Assembly: GCA_902607585.1 (NCBI GenBank)
Contig: CACLKP010000005.1
Span: 1-32,921, forward strand
From: an uncultured Pelagibacteraceae bacterium
Lineage (GTDB): Bacteria > Pseudomonadota > Alphaproteobacteria > Pelagibacterales > Pelagibacteraceae
Direction: 5' to 3'
DNA length: 32,921 bases
This document shows positions 8,841 to 17,854 of this stretch, piece by piece. The notes under the pieces are model-generated. The model was given only the letters and a program-made list of their open reading frames with translations. It searched no databases and was not told the DNA's origin. Made by a program: the position numbers and the translations under genes. The number at the start of each line of letters is the position of its first letter. The first letter of the stretch is position 1.

Positions 8841-9872
8841 TTAATCGTTATTTTTTCTTCCACCAAAAACAGTATGAATTATTTTTGAGGGATGAACCGT
8901 TCCCACAATTTTATTGCTTGCATCAGTGACAGCAACCGATTTTTCTTGAGTTAAAATCTTTTCAGCGACATTTTCAATGATCTCGTCTTTTGAAACTTTT
9001 AAATCACTTAAATTTTCTTTATTTGGTTTTTCCATTACATCTTCTATTTTTAAAACTTTTTCTCTAGGCACTTCTTCAGTAAATTTTTTTACATATTCTG
9101 TTGCTGGATTTAAAACAATTTTAGCTGGTGTATCTAACTGCTCAATTATTCCATCTTTCATAATTGCGATACGATCAGCCAGTTTTAGTGCTTCATCAAA
9201 ATCATGCGTAATAAACATGATTGTTTTTTTTAATTTTTCTTGAAGTCTTAAAAATTCGTCCTGCATTTCTTTTCTAATTAGTGGGTCTAATGCGGAAAAA
9301 GGTTCGTCTAAAAACCAAATATCAGGTTCAACAGCCAATGATCGAGCAATACCTACTCTTTGTTGTTGTCCACCAGAAAGTTCTCTTGGAAAATAATTTT
9401 CTCTTCCCTCAAGGCCAACAAGTTTAGCCATATCCAGAGCTTTATTAATACTATCTTCAGTTTTCATGCCTTTAATTTGAAGTGGAAAAGCAATATTTTC
9501 CAAAACTGTTTTATGCGGAAGCAAAGCAAAACTTTGAAACACCATTCCCATTTTATTTCTTCTAAGTTCAATTAGTTCTTTATTTTTTAATGAGAGTAAA
9601 TCTTGACCTTCAATATAAATTTTTCCATCTGTGGCATCTGTTAATCTAGAGATACATCTTAATAATGTAGATTTTCCTGAACCAGATAATCCCATTACAA
9701 CTAACATTTCTCCTTTTGAAACTTCAAAAGAAGCATTGTTCACACCTACAATGCATCCCATTTTCTGGAATGCTTTTGCGTCTACATTCCCATTTGCTTC
9801 TTGGAGCATCTTTTTGGCATTTACCCCAAAAATTTTATATACAGATTCACACTTGATTACAGCATCGGTCAT
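8841..9872 (-). CDS. tmoV: TMAO / glycine-betaine-type ABC transporter ATP-binding protein
   Basis: 343 aa. Walker A GLSGSGKSTLLR, LSGGQQQRVGIARSLA, Walker B DIWFLDEPFSALDP, H-loop FITHDFDEAL. ProV-like C-terminal CBS-like tail. Confidence 0.83.
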   Translation of the reverse strand: MTDAVIKCESVYKIFGVNAKKMLQEANGNVDAKAFQKMGCIVGVNNASFEVSKGEMLVVMGLSGSGKSTLLRCISRLTDATDGKIYIEGQDLLSLKNKELIELRRNKMGMVFQSFALLPHKTVLENIAFPLQIKGMKTEDSINKALDMAKLVGLEGRENYFPRELSGGQQQRVGIARSLAVEPDIWFLDEPFSALDPLIRKEMQDEFLRLQEKLKKTIMFITHDFDEALKLADRIAIMKDGIIEQLDTPAKIVLNPATEYVKKFTEEVPREKVLKIEDVMEKPNKENLSDLKVSKDEIIENVAEKILTQEKSVAVTDASNKIVGTVHPSKIIHTVFGGRKNND

Positions 9873-9937
9873 AATCTTTTAACAAGTTATACGAAATTTA
9901 GTAAAAATAAAATCTATATAATTATTGTATTGCCTCC

Positions 9938-10489
9938 CTAAAAGTTTTTAATAAAATAAACCCTTGTATCAATTCCAGTATTGAAAAAACTTAAAACCTC
10001 TCCACTAACAGTAATTGTTTCATTTACTCCAACATTACTTCCAGTTACAACAAAACCAGCAAAACATTTTTTATTCTCTTTGTTCCATTTAACAAATGTT
10101 TCTTTAATATCATTACCGTTAATAGTATATATGTGTTTAGCTTTAAAATTTGTTAAATTAGCGCCCATAACAGAACGCTGAGATACAATTTTTGTTGCAT
10201 TGCAAACTGCTTCGTGTTGTTCTTCGGACAATTTATGGCCTTCAGTTCCTTCATGGGGTACTAGAATACCTGATGGAAGGCTTGAAATCAGTTTACTTAG
10301 TTTTTGTTCTTGTGCAATTCTTTCCTCTTCTAATTTCATTTTTCTAACTAATTCATCACCTCCACCCCAAAAAATATTTAAAATAGCAAAAGATAAAATT
10401 ACGATAAATGTTAGAGTAACAAGACCGCCAAATTGTCTAACTGGTTCAGGTAACTCCTTTAATTTATTTAAATATCTATCTTGTAGCAT
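9938..10489 (-). CDS. Hypothetical protein with one N-terminal TM helix, inside the TMAO transporter gene set
   Basis: 183 aa. TM segment FGGLVTLTFIVILSFAILNIF followed by a soluble domain. I do not recognise a family. Confidence 0.7.
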   Translation of the reverse strand: MLQDRYLNKLKELPEPVRQFGGLVTLTFIVILSFAILNIFWGGGDELVRKMKLEEERIAQEQKLSKLISSLPSGILVPHEGTEGHKLSEEQHEAVCNATKIVSQRSVMGANLTNFKAKHIYTINGNDIKETFVKWNKENKKCFAGFVVTGSNVGVNETITVSGEVLSFFNTGIDTRVYFIKNF

Positions 10490-10497
10490 TATTTTAA

Positions 10498-10872
10498 TTA
10501 TTCTTTTAATTCACCGTTTTTCCAAATTCCTGTTTTTTGTGTTCCATCGGACCAAGTAAATGTTCCTTTACCATTCATGAAACCATTGGCCCATTCTCCT
10601 TCATAAGTTGCACCATCTGGAAAAGTTAAAATTCCTTGTCCACTCCACTCGCTATTTTTAAATTCACCTTTATAAATATATCCATTGGGCCAAATTTCAG
10701 TTCCTTGACCATTTTTTTTTGTACCAACCCAATTCCCTTCATAAGTTGTTTTGTCTGTATAAGTCCATTTACCAAAACCATCTACACAATTTCCTTCACA
10801 ACCCGTCTTTCGAGCTGATACTGAAGTCGTAATTAAAAAACCTAAAATTATATAAAATATATATTTTTTCAT
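10498..10872 (-). CDS. MORN-repeat protein with N-terminal signal-like segment
   Basis: 124 aa. Signal-like MKKYIFYIILGFLITTSVSA, then MORN-type repeats TTYEGNWVGTKKNGQGTEIWPNG, YIYKGEFKNSEWSGQGILTFPDG, ATYEGEWANGFMNGKGTFTWSDG. Confidence 0.85.
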   Translation of the reverse strand: MKKYIFYIILGFLITTSVSARKTGCEGNCVDGFGKWTYTDKTTYEGNWVGTKKNGQGTEIWPNGYIYKGEFKNSEWSGQGILTFPDGATYEGEWANGFMNGKGTFTWSDGTQKTGIWKNGELKE

Positions 10873-10893
10873 TGTTCCATTTTACACGAAATT

Positions 10894-10935
10894 ATATAAA
10901 AAAAAATCTCTCCCGACATAATATCGGGAGAGATT
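10894..10935 (-). terminator. Intrinsic terminator/attenuator downstream of tmoX
   Basis: Perfect 12-bp stem AATCTCTCCCGA (10905-10916) / TCGGGAGAGATT (10924-10935), 7-nt loop. On the minus strand it is followed by a run of T. Located between the tmoX stop and the MORN gene. Confidence 0.88.
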
Positions 10936-10961
10936 ATCAAAAGCTTAAGTTTTACAAATGT

Positions 10962-11918
10962 TTATTTTGTAAACTTTTTCCAAACTTTTTTGTTGTCTTT
11001 AAGCCATTTTTTACCAGCATCTTCGTGAGTCATTTTGTCAACGTCAACTAAAGCTGCCATTGCACCAATTTGACCTGTAGAGAAAGACATTTTCTTGAAC
11101 GCTGCAGCTGCCTTTGGATGAGTTTTTACAAAGTCTGCATTTACAGCCTTTTTCAAATAACCATCTGGTGAACCACATTTTCCATCACCACCGTCTTCTG
11201 GTCTACAACCAGCAGTGTATGGAGGAAAGTCTATAAATGTAAAACCAGCACCATCTGTAAAGTTTGGTGTCCAGTTGAATATTATAGTTCCTCTGTCTTC
11301 TTTTTTAGCCGCTGCTAATTCTGCCCAAAGTGCATCTGCACTTCCAGCAAACTTAACTACCCAAAGATCTCCTAACCCTAAAGCATCAATTCTTTGAGGT
11401 ATTAAATCTCCGTGCCAAGTTTGTGGACCTTCTAACATTCGTCCTTTTCCACCTGAGTCAGGTGTTACAAAGTTCTTAGCACAATCAGGATTTTTTAAAG
11501 CAGTCCAATCTGGAAGACCTGGGCATTTTTCTGCAACCCAGTTTGGATATCCCATATCTTCAAGAGTTCTTGCTTCGTGATCTCCCCAGTCAAGTAAACC
11601 GCCTTTATCTAGAGCTGTGGTAAATGATTTACCAAAAGCAGATTCCCAAACTTCGTGCGATATATCTATATCACCAATACGAATTGATTCGTAAACCGCT
11701 TGTGAGTCAGCCGGTACATATTCCACATTATTTCCCATACTTTCAAAAATTCCACCAATCACGTAAGCCATTACAACTTGACTTGACCAATTGTGTGTTG
11801 GAATTCTGATAGGTTTTTTGCTGTCAGCTGCATATGTGGCAAAACTGAATGCCGATATGATCGCTGCTACAACTAACCCTTTTATCATTTTAATTATGTT
11901 CATATTTTTTTCTCCCAT
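10962..11918 (-). CDS. tmoX: TMAO ABC transporter substrate-binding protein (OpuAC-like)
   Basis: 318 aa. Signal peptide IKGLVVAAIISAFSFATYAA. IRIPTHNWSSQVVMAYVIGGIFESMGNNVEYVPADSQAVYESIRIGDIDISHEVWE matches glycine-betaine/TMAO-type binding proteins. Divergent from the tdm-like gene. Start may be the ATG nearer MNIIKMIKG. Confidence 0.83.
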   Translation of the reverse strand: MGEKNMNIIKMIKGLVVAAIISAFSFATYAADSKKPIRIPTHNWSSQVVMAYVIGGIFESMGNNVEYVPADSQAVYESIRIGDIDISHEVWESAFGKSFTTALDKGGLLDWGDHEARTLEDMGYPNWVAEKCPGLPDWTALKNPDCAKNFVTPDSGGKGRMLEGPQTWHGDLIPQRIDALGLGDLWVVKFAGSADALWAELAAAKKEDRGTIIFNWTPNFTDGAGFTFIDFPPYTAGCRPEDGGDGKCGSPDGYLKKAVNADFVKTHPKAAAAFKKMSFSTGQIGAMAALVDVDKMTHEDAGKKWLKDNKKVWKKFTK

Positions 11919-11930
11919 TTAAACATTAAT

Positions 11931-11951
11931 TAATTAAAGTTACTTTAATTA
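11931..11951. promoter_or_regulatory. Perfect inverted repeat in the tmoX-tdm divergent intergenic region, candidate operator
   Basis: TAATTAAAGT-T-ACTTTAATTA: 10-bp arms, 1-nt centre, between divergent starts 11918 and 12029. Confidence 0.4.
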
Positions 11952-11991
11952 GACAAAGTCTATGTGCTCATTTTTTGCGAGTCAATGTTCA

Positions 11992-12019
11992 TTGCGAGAA
12001 TCTTGAGGACTGATATAGT
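11992..12019 (+). promoter_or_regulatory. Candidate sigma70-like promoter for tdm
   Basis: TTGCGA (11992-11997), 16-nt spacer, TATAGT (12014-12019). The implied start site would be only a few nt before ATG 12029. Confidence 0.35.
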
Positions 12020-12028
12020 GTGTTTTAT

Positions 12029-14365
12029 ATGGAAAAAAGCCAAACTAGCTTAGATATACGAAACCCTGGATTAATGGCTTTACCACCAGGAGTTGAAAGA
12101 TATTTCGTAAGAGGTGGTGGTTTATCAGTCTTAGAGATTTTGCCAGAAGATAAATTAGAAATAATTAACGATGAAGGTAAACAAACATGTGAAGTTGTAG
12201 TTTTTAATTCTGAAGGCAAATCTGATCTGTCAATATTAAATTTGAAAGAAAATTCAGATGCTAGTTTTTCAAAAAAAACAATTTTAGTTGATGAAAAAAT
12301 TACAAAACTATTTAAAAGAAAAAAATTCGATCTTAATAGAGCAAAATCTTCAACAATATTTGATAAGGATTGTCAAATAGGTGAAAAAATAATTTTAAAA
12401 TCTAAAGATAAGTGTACAGTTATGCTTGCGGCTCCTGGAGAAGCCATGAATGTTCATGATCAAAATCCTCCAACTGATTTAACTGTTTTTTTAAATAAAT
12501 CTAAATTTGATGGCAATAAAGAAGAGCAATACGTTTTGCCCGAACCACTTGGTGACCCTACATACGAAAAATTTATCAAAAGACGTACTGTTGAAACTTA
12601 TGAAGTAAAGGCAGGAGAATACATTCAAATTATAGACACAAGTGGTAGACAATGTTCAGATTTCTTAGCTTTTGATAAAGCTAAACTGGATAAAAGAATT
12701 GAAAGTATCATTGATGCTACAGCTACTCGTACCTTTATGGGAGCTGCTTATCCATCTCCGGGTTTATTTTCAAAATTTTTTGATATGGAACATGACCCAA
12801 TGATTGAAGTTGTTAGAGACACCGTTGGTAGACATGATACTTTTAATTATGCATGTACAGCAAAATACTATGAGGATATGGGTTACTTTGGTCATATAAA
12901 TTGCTCGGAAAATTTTAATATTGCATTAAAAAAATATGAAGTAAAATCAAGAAAAGGTTGGACTGCTATTAATCTTTTTTTTAACACGAGTATTAATCAA
13001 TTAAACGTTGCATCTTTTGACGAGCCATGGTCTAGACCTGGAGATTATGTATTATTTAGAGCATCAAAAGATTTAATATGCGCTTCTTCTGCTTGCCCTT
13101 GCGATGTTGATCCTGCAAATGGATGGAATCCAACGGATATATTTGTTAGAACTTATCCTAAGGAACAAAAATATTCGAAAGCTGTAGCGTTTAGAATGAA
13201 GGAAGATTCAGAACCAAAATTGACAAAAGAAACTGGTTTTCACAAAAAAACATCCAAACTTACTAGAAATTTTATTGATTATAATGGCTATTGGTTAGCC
13301 AATAATTATACAAACTATGGAACGATTAACGAATATACAGCTTGCAGAGAAAAAGCTATCGCAATTGATTTATCTCCTTTAAGAAAATTTGAAATTGTAG
13401 GTCCGGACTCTGAAAATTTAATGCAGTACGCGCTTACAAGAAATGTAAAAAAACTTTCAATAGGACAAGTTAGTTACTCTGCTATGTGCTACGACAACGG
13501 CTGTATGATCGATGACGGAACAATTTTCCGTCTAGGTAAAGATAATTTTCGATGGATTGGTGGCCAAGAGTACGGTGGTACATGGTTAAGAGAATTGGCC
13601 AAAAAAAAGAAATATAAAGTTTGGGTAAAATCTTCAACCGATCAAATTCATAATATTTCAGTTCAGGGACCAAACAGTAGAAAAATATTAGAAAAATTTG
13701 TTTGGACAGCACCTGCGCAACCAAAAGTAAATGAACTTCAATGGTTTAGATTTGCCATTGCCAGAATTGATGATCACTTAGGTACTCCTATTATTGTATC
13801 TAGAACAGGATATACCGGTGAATTAGGTTTTGAAATCTGGTGCCATCCTAAAGATGCCCCCAAAGTTTGGGATAAAGTTTGGGAACATGGAAAAAATTTA
13901 GGCATAGTTCCTATGGGTTTAGAAGGTTTGGATATGGTAAGAATTGAAGCTGGACTTATTTTTTATGGATACGAATTTAATGATCAAACTGATCCGTTCG
14001 AATCTGGAATAGGATTTTCTGTCGCACTAAAAACTAAAGAAGATGATTTCGTCGGAAAAGATGCGTTAATAAAAAGAAAAGGATCCCCGCAAAAAAAACT
14101 GGTTGGTCTAGAGCTAATAGGAAAAGAGCAAGCTAGTAATGGAGACGGAGTACATGTAGGAAGAGCCACTGTTGGTGTAATAACTAGCGGAATGATATCT
14201 CCTAAGCTAAATAAAAATATAGCACTTTGTAGAATGGATGTTAAATATGCGGACATCGGTACAAATGTTGAAGTGGGTAAAATTGATGGTCACCAAAAGC
14301 GAATTGGAGCAAAAGTTGTTAAATTTCCTTTTTATGATCCTGAAAAATTAAAAGTAAAATCATAA
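12029..14365 (+). CDS. tdm: Trimethylamine-N-oxide demethylase (N-terminal DUF1989-like domain plus C-terminal GcvT/THF-binding domain)
   Basis: About 778 aa from ATG 12029. N-terminal half has QIIDTSGRQCSDFLAFD and CASSACPCDVDPANGWNPTDIFVRTYP. C-terminal half is GcvT-like (VQGPNSRKILEKF, VSRTGYTGELGFEIWCHP, PMGLEGLDMVRIEAGLIFYGYEF). This is the Tdm architecture, divergent from tmoX. Confidence 0.88.
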   Translation: MEKSQTSLDIRNPGLMALPPGVERYFVRGGGLSVLEILPEDKLEIINDEGKQTCEVVVFNSEGKSDLSILNLKENSDASFSKKTILVDEKITKLFKRKKFDLNRAKSSTIFDKDCQIGEKIILKSKDKCTVMLAAPGEAMNVHDQNPPTDLTVFLNKSKFDGNKEEQYVLPEPLGDPTYEKFIKRRTVETYEVKAGEYIQIIDTSGRQCSDFLAFDKAKLDKRIESIIDATATRTFMGAAYPSPGLFSKFFDMEHDPMIEVVRDTVGRHDTFNYACTAKYYEDMGYFGHINCSENFNIALKKYEVKSRKGWTAINLFFNTSINQLNVASFDEPWSRPGDYVLFRASKDLICASSACPCDVDPANGWNPTDIFVRTYPKEQKYSKAVAFRMKEDSEPKLTKETGFHKKTSKLTRNFIDYNGYWLANNYTNYGTINEYTACREKAIAIDLSPLRKFEIVGPDSENLMQYALTRNVKKLSIGQVSYSAMCYDNGCMIDDGTIFRLGKDNFRWIGGQEYGGTWLRELAKKKKYKVWVKSSTDQIHNISVQGPNSRKILEKFVWTAPAQPKVNELQWFRFAIARIDDHLGTPIIVSRTGYTGELGFEIWCHPKDAPKVWDKVWEHGKNLGIVPMGLEGLDMVRIEAGLIFYGYEFNDQTDPFESGIGFSVALKTKEDDFVGKDALIKRKGSPQKKLVGLELIGKEQASNGDGVHVGRATVGVITSGMISPKLNKNIALCRMDVKYADIGTNVEVGKIDGHQKRIGAKVVKFPFYDPEKLKVKS

Positions 14366-14378
14366 TATAGTTTGCATA

Positions 14379-14729
14379 ATGATCAAAAATACTAAGTCCC
14401 TTTTAATGTTTTGGGAAAAACAAATGAAAAAATCTCAAAGTTCTAGTAATTATTTTTTTAGAAAATCACCTTCACATTATCATATGATGCTGCTGGTAAT
14501 GACGGCTTATTTTAATAAAAACAACTTATCAGTAGAAGAATTGAAGACAAAATTATTTAAAACATCAAGACCTAAATCTGCACTGATAATTAATGAGGCA
14601 TGTGAAAAAGGTTTTTTTTATTTAGAAAAAGGATCTACTGACATGAGAAAAAAATTTATCAAGCCAAGCACTATATTTATCAGTGAATTTAACGATTATC
14701 TTGTTACTCTTAAAAATGTAAGCAACTAA
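14379..14729 (+). CDS. Putative winged-helix (MarR-like) DNA-binding protein
   Basis: 116 aa. LSVEELKTKLFKTSRPKSALIINEACEKGFFYLEKGSTDMRKKFIKPS resembles the MarR recognition helix plus wing (S-x-D-x-R-x-K-x-x-x-P). Starts 14 nt after tdm. Confidence 0.55.
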   Translation: MIKNTKSLLMFWEKQMKKSQSSSNYFFRKSPSHYHMMLLVMTAYFNKNNLSVEELKTKLFKTSRPKSALIINEACEKGFFYLEKGSTDMRKKFIKPSTIFISEFNDYLVTLKNVSN

Positions 14730-14833
14730 TATTGCCTCATATCTAGAAGAATATTCCTTATTTTTTTTATATATATTTTTTAGTTCTAAAAAAAAATATT
14801 TTATCCTTTTAATTTTTTTTCCATCATCAAGAT

Positions 14834-15772
14834 ATGAGCCATCAACATTACAATCCTATAAAGACACGATTGCAAAGAAGCGAATTAGCAGTTCCTGGAT
14901 CATCTCCAAAAATGTTTGAAAAAGCTTTAAATTCAAATGCAGACTATATCTTTTTAGATCTTGAAGATGCCGTTTCACCAAATGACAAAATATCAGCTCG
15001 TGAAAATATAATTAAAGCTCTTAACGAAATTAATTGGAGAGCAAAGGGCAAAACTATTTCGGTAAGAATTAATAGCCTCGATACCCATTATATGTATCGT
15101 GATATCGTTGATATAATGGAACAAGCCGGCGATAAAGTTGATACTATTTTAATTCCCAAAGTTGGTACAAGCAGCGATGTGTATATGGTTGACTGTTTAT
15201 TAACTCAAATTGAAAATCAAAAAAAATTAAATAATAAAGCAGGAATAGAATGTTTAATTGAAACTGCATTGGGCATGTCAAATATTAAGGAAATTGCAAA
15301 ATCTAGTAATCGATTAGAAGCACTTCATTTTGGTGTGGCGGACTATGCAGCAAGTTTACGAGCACGAACCGTTGTAATTGGTGGATTGAATCCTGACTAT
15401 CCCGGAGATCAATGGCACCATGGTTTGTCACAATTAGTAATGACGTGCAGAGCTTATGGGTTAAGAGCAATTGATGGACCTTTTGGTGATTTTAAAGATC
15501 CTGATGCATATATAGCTTCTGCAAAAAGAGCAGCTGCAATTGGAATAGAAGGTAAATGGGCAATTCACCCGTCGCAAATTGATCTAGCAAATGATGTATT
15601 TTCTCCACCGAAAGATGAAGTCAACAGAGCAAAAAAAATTCTTGAAGAACTTGATAAAGCTGCAAAGACAGGAAAAGGTGCTGCACAATTAGATGGAAGA
15701 ATGATTGATGCTGCTTCAGCCCGTATGGCAGAAAATATTGTTAACATTAATAAACTTATTGAAAGTAAATAA
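14834..15772 (+). CDS. mcl: L-malyl-CoA lyase (HpcH/HpaI citrate-lyase beta family)
   Basis: 312 aa. Contains RSELAVPGSSPKMFEKAL, DYIFLDLEDAVSPNDK, IECLIETALGMSNIKEIA, LHFGVADYAASL and KWAIHPSQIDLANDVF. Immediately precedes malate-CoA ligase genes. Confidence 0.85.
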   Translation: MSHQHYNPIKTRLQRSELAVPGSSPKMFEKALNSNADYIFLDLEDAVSPNDKISARENIIKALNEINWRAKGKTISVRINSLDTHYMYRDIVDIMEQAGDKVDTILIPKVGTSSDVYMVDCLLTQIENQKKLNNKAGIECLIETALGMSNIKEIAKSSNRLEALHFGVADYAASLRARTVVIGGLNPDYPGDQWHHGLSQLVMTCRAYGLRAIDGPFGDFKDPDAYIASAKRAAAIGIEGKWAIHPSQIDLANDVFSPPKDEVNRAKKILEELDKAAKTGKGAAQLDGRMIDAASARMAENIVNINKLIESK

Positions 15773-15773
15773 A

Positions 15774-16946
15774 ATGGATATTCACGAATACCAGGCAAAA
15801 AAAATACTATCTAGTTTTGGTATAGGAATTCCTCGTGGTGGTATTGCATACAGCCCAGAAAATGCAGAATATAAAGCTCGTGAAATTGGCGGATCAAAAT
15901 GGGTGGTTAAAGCCCAAGTTCATTCTGGAGCAAGAGGAAAAGCAGGTGGAATTATAATCTGTAATAGCGCACTAGAAGTAGCGCAAGCAACTGATAAAAT
16001 TCTCGGCAAAAAGCTAGTTACAAAACAAACAGGCCCACAAGGTAAGATTGTTCATAGAGTTTATATTGAAGAAGCTACAGATATTCAAAAAGAATTATAT
16101 TTAGGTTTAGTTTTTGACCGAAGTTCTGAATGTATAATGGTGGTTGCTTCAACAGAAGGCGGAATGAGTGTGGAGGAAATTTCTAAACAGAAACCCGAAA
16201 CTATAATTAGATCAAAAATAGAGGTCGCTGTTGGAATGCAAAAATTTCAAGCAAGAGAAATTGCTTTTGGTTTAAATATTGATGCTAAACTCATCTCTAG
16301 AACGGCAGAAGTAATTATAGGGTGCTACCGCGCATTTAGTGAGTTGGATGCAACTATGGTAGAAATTAATCCGTTAGTAATATCAAAAAATGAACAAATC
16401 TTAGCTCTCGATTGCAAAATGAGTTTTGATAATAATGCTTTATTTCGCAGAAATCAGGTTTCTGAGCTAAGAGATAAAGCACAAGAAAATCCAAATGAAG
16501 TTTATGCCTCAGATAGAGGACTTAATTATGTAAGTCTTGAAGGTAATATTGGAAATATTATTAATGGGGCAGGTTTAGCGATGGCTTCAATGGATATGAT
16601 TAAATTAGCTGGGGGTGAACCTGCAAATTTTCTTGATGTTGGTGGAGGTGCTACACCTGAAAAAATGGTTAAAGCATTTAAATTAATTTCCCAAGATGAA
16701 AAAGTTAAAGTTATTTTAGTAAATATTTTTGCTGGTATAAATAGATGTGATTGGGTTGCTGAAGGAATAGTGCAAGCTTTAGAAAAAATTAAAATTGATA
16801 AACCACTTATTATACGGTTAGCAGGAACTAATGTTGAAAAAGGCAATAAAATTTTAAAAGAGAGCAAAATAAAATATATTGAAGCTTCTACTTTAGAAGA
16901 TGCCGCAAACAAAGCTGTTTTTGCCCTAAAAAAATTGGAAAATTAG
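15774..16946 (+). CDS. mtkA: Malate-CoA ligase beta subunit (succinyl-CoA synthetase beta family)
   Basis: Start taken at ATG 15774 (MDIHEYQAKKILSSFGIGIPRG), one nt after the mcl stop. ATP-grasp family: KAQVHSGARGKAGGI, VEINPLV, LDVGGGATPEKM, NIFAGINRCDWVAEG. Malate specificity is from context. Confidence 0.82.
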   Translation: MDIHEYQAKKILSSFGIGIPRGGIAYSPENAEYKAREIGGSKWVVKAQVHSGARGKAGGIIICNSALEVAQATDKILGKKLVTKQTGPQGKIVHRVYIEEATDIQKELYLGLVFDRSSECIMVVASTEGGMSVEEISKQKPETIIRSKIEVAVGMQKFQAREIAFGLNIDAKLISRTAEVIIGCYRAFSELDATMVEINPLVISKNEQILALDCKMSFDNNALFRRNQVSELRDKAQENPNEVYASDRGLNYVSLEGNIGNIINGAGLAMASMDMIKLAGGEPANFLDVGGGATPEKMVKAFKLISQDEKVKVILVNIFAGINRCDWVAEGIVQALEKIKIDKPLIIRLAGTNVEKGNKILKESKIKYIEASTLEDAANKAVFALKKLEN

Positions 16947-16954
16947 ATAAAACA

Positions 16955-17854
16955 ATGTCAATTCTTATCGATAATAAAACAAATATTATAGTCCAAGGTT
17001 TTACTGGTAAGTTTGGATCTTTCCATGCAGAAGAGATGATGAAATATGGCACTAATATTGTCGGTGGAGTAACTCCCGGCAAAGGAGGCAAAAAACATTT
17101 GGGGTTGCCAGTTTTTAATACCGTAAAAGATGCAGTTAAAAATACAGGTGCTACTGCTAGTATTTTGTTCGTGCCGCCAGAGTTTGCTGCCGATTCTGCA
17201 ATGGAAGCTGCTGATGCTGGAATTAAAACATGTGTAGCAATCACCGACGGAATCCCTTCTCATGATATGATTAAAATTAAACGTTATATGAGGAGATATT
17301 CTAAAAAAGATAAAATGACATTAATAGGTCCAAATTGCGCAGGTATTATTAGTCCAGGAAAAGCTTTGTTGGGAATTATGCCAGGACATATTTATATGCA
17401 AGGCAAGGTTGGTGTTATTGGACGATCGGGTACACTTGGGTATGAAGCAGCTCAACAGATGAAAAATTTAAATATAGGTGTTTCAACTAGCGTTGGGATT
17501 GGAGGAGATCCTATTAACGGATGCTCATTTCGAGATGTTTTAGAAAAATTTGAACAAGACGATCAAACCAAAGCTATATTAATGATTGGTGAGATAGGAG
17601 GTCCTCAAGAAGTCGAAGCAGGTAAATTTGCAAAAGAAAATATGTCAAAACCAATAGTAGCTTATATAGCTGGACTAACCGCTCCCAAAGGAAGGGTGAT
17701 GGGCCACGCAGGAGCGATTGTTTCAGCATATGGAGAAAGTGCTGTTGAAAAAGTTGAGCTTTTAAAGGAGTGCGGTATTACAATATCTAAAAACCCTTCC
17801 GTAATGGGTGAAACTGTAAAATTAGTTTTAAATGGTAAAAAAATACAATCATAA
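16955..17854 (+). CDS. mtkB: Malate-CoA ligase alpha subunit (succinyl-CoA synthetase alpha family)
   Basis: 299 aa. Contains IIVQGFTGKFGSFHAEEM, VGGVTPGKGGKKHLGLPVFNTV, GPNCAGIISPGKALLGIMPGHI and GHAGAIVS. Malate specificity from context. Confidence 0.83.
   Translation: MSILIDNKTNIIVQGFTGKFGSFHAEEMMKYGTNIVGGVTPGKGGKKHLGLPVFNTVKDAVKNTGATASILFVPPEFAADSAMEAADAGIKTCVAITDGIPSHDMIKIKRYMRRYSKKDKMTLIGPNCAGIISPGKALLGIMPGHIYMQGKVGVIGRSGTLGYEAAQQMKNLNIGVSTSVGIGGDPINGCSFRDVLEKFEQDDQTKAILMIGEIGGPQEVEAGKFAKENMSKPIVAYIAGLTAPKGRVMGHAGAIVSAYGESAVEKVELLKECGITISKNPSVMGETVKLVLNGKKIQS

Noticed and set aside
12020-12028. GTG start (MFY...) for tdm and antisense ORF 12025-12219
   Set aside because: ATG at 12029 fits better with the predicted promoter. 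The antisense ORF shadows tdm.
15705-15773. N-terminal extension of mtkA into mcl
   Set aside because: MDIHEYQAKK at 15774 is the typical beta-subunit N-terminus. The upstream part is out-of-frame mcl sequence.
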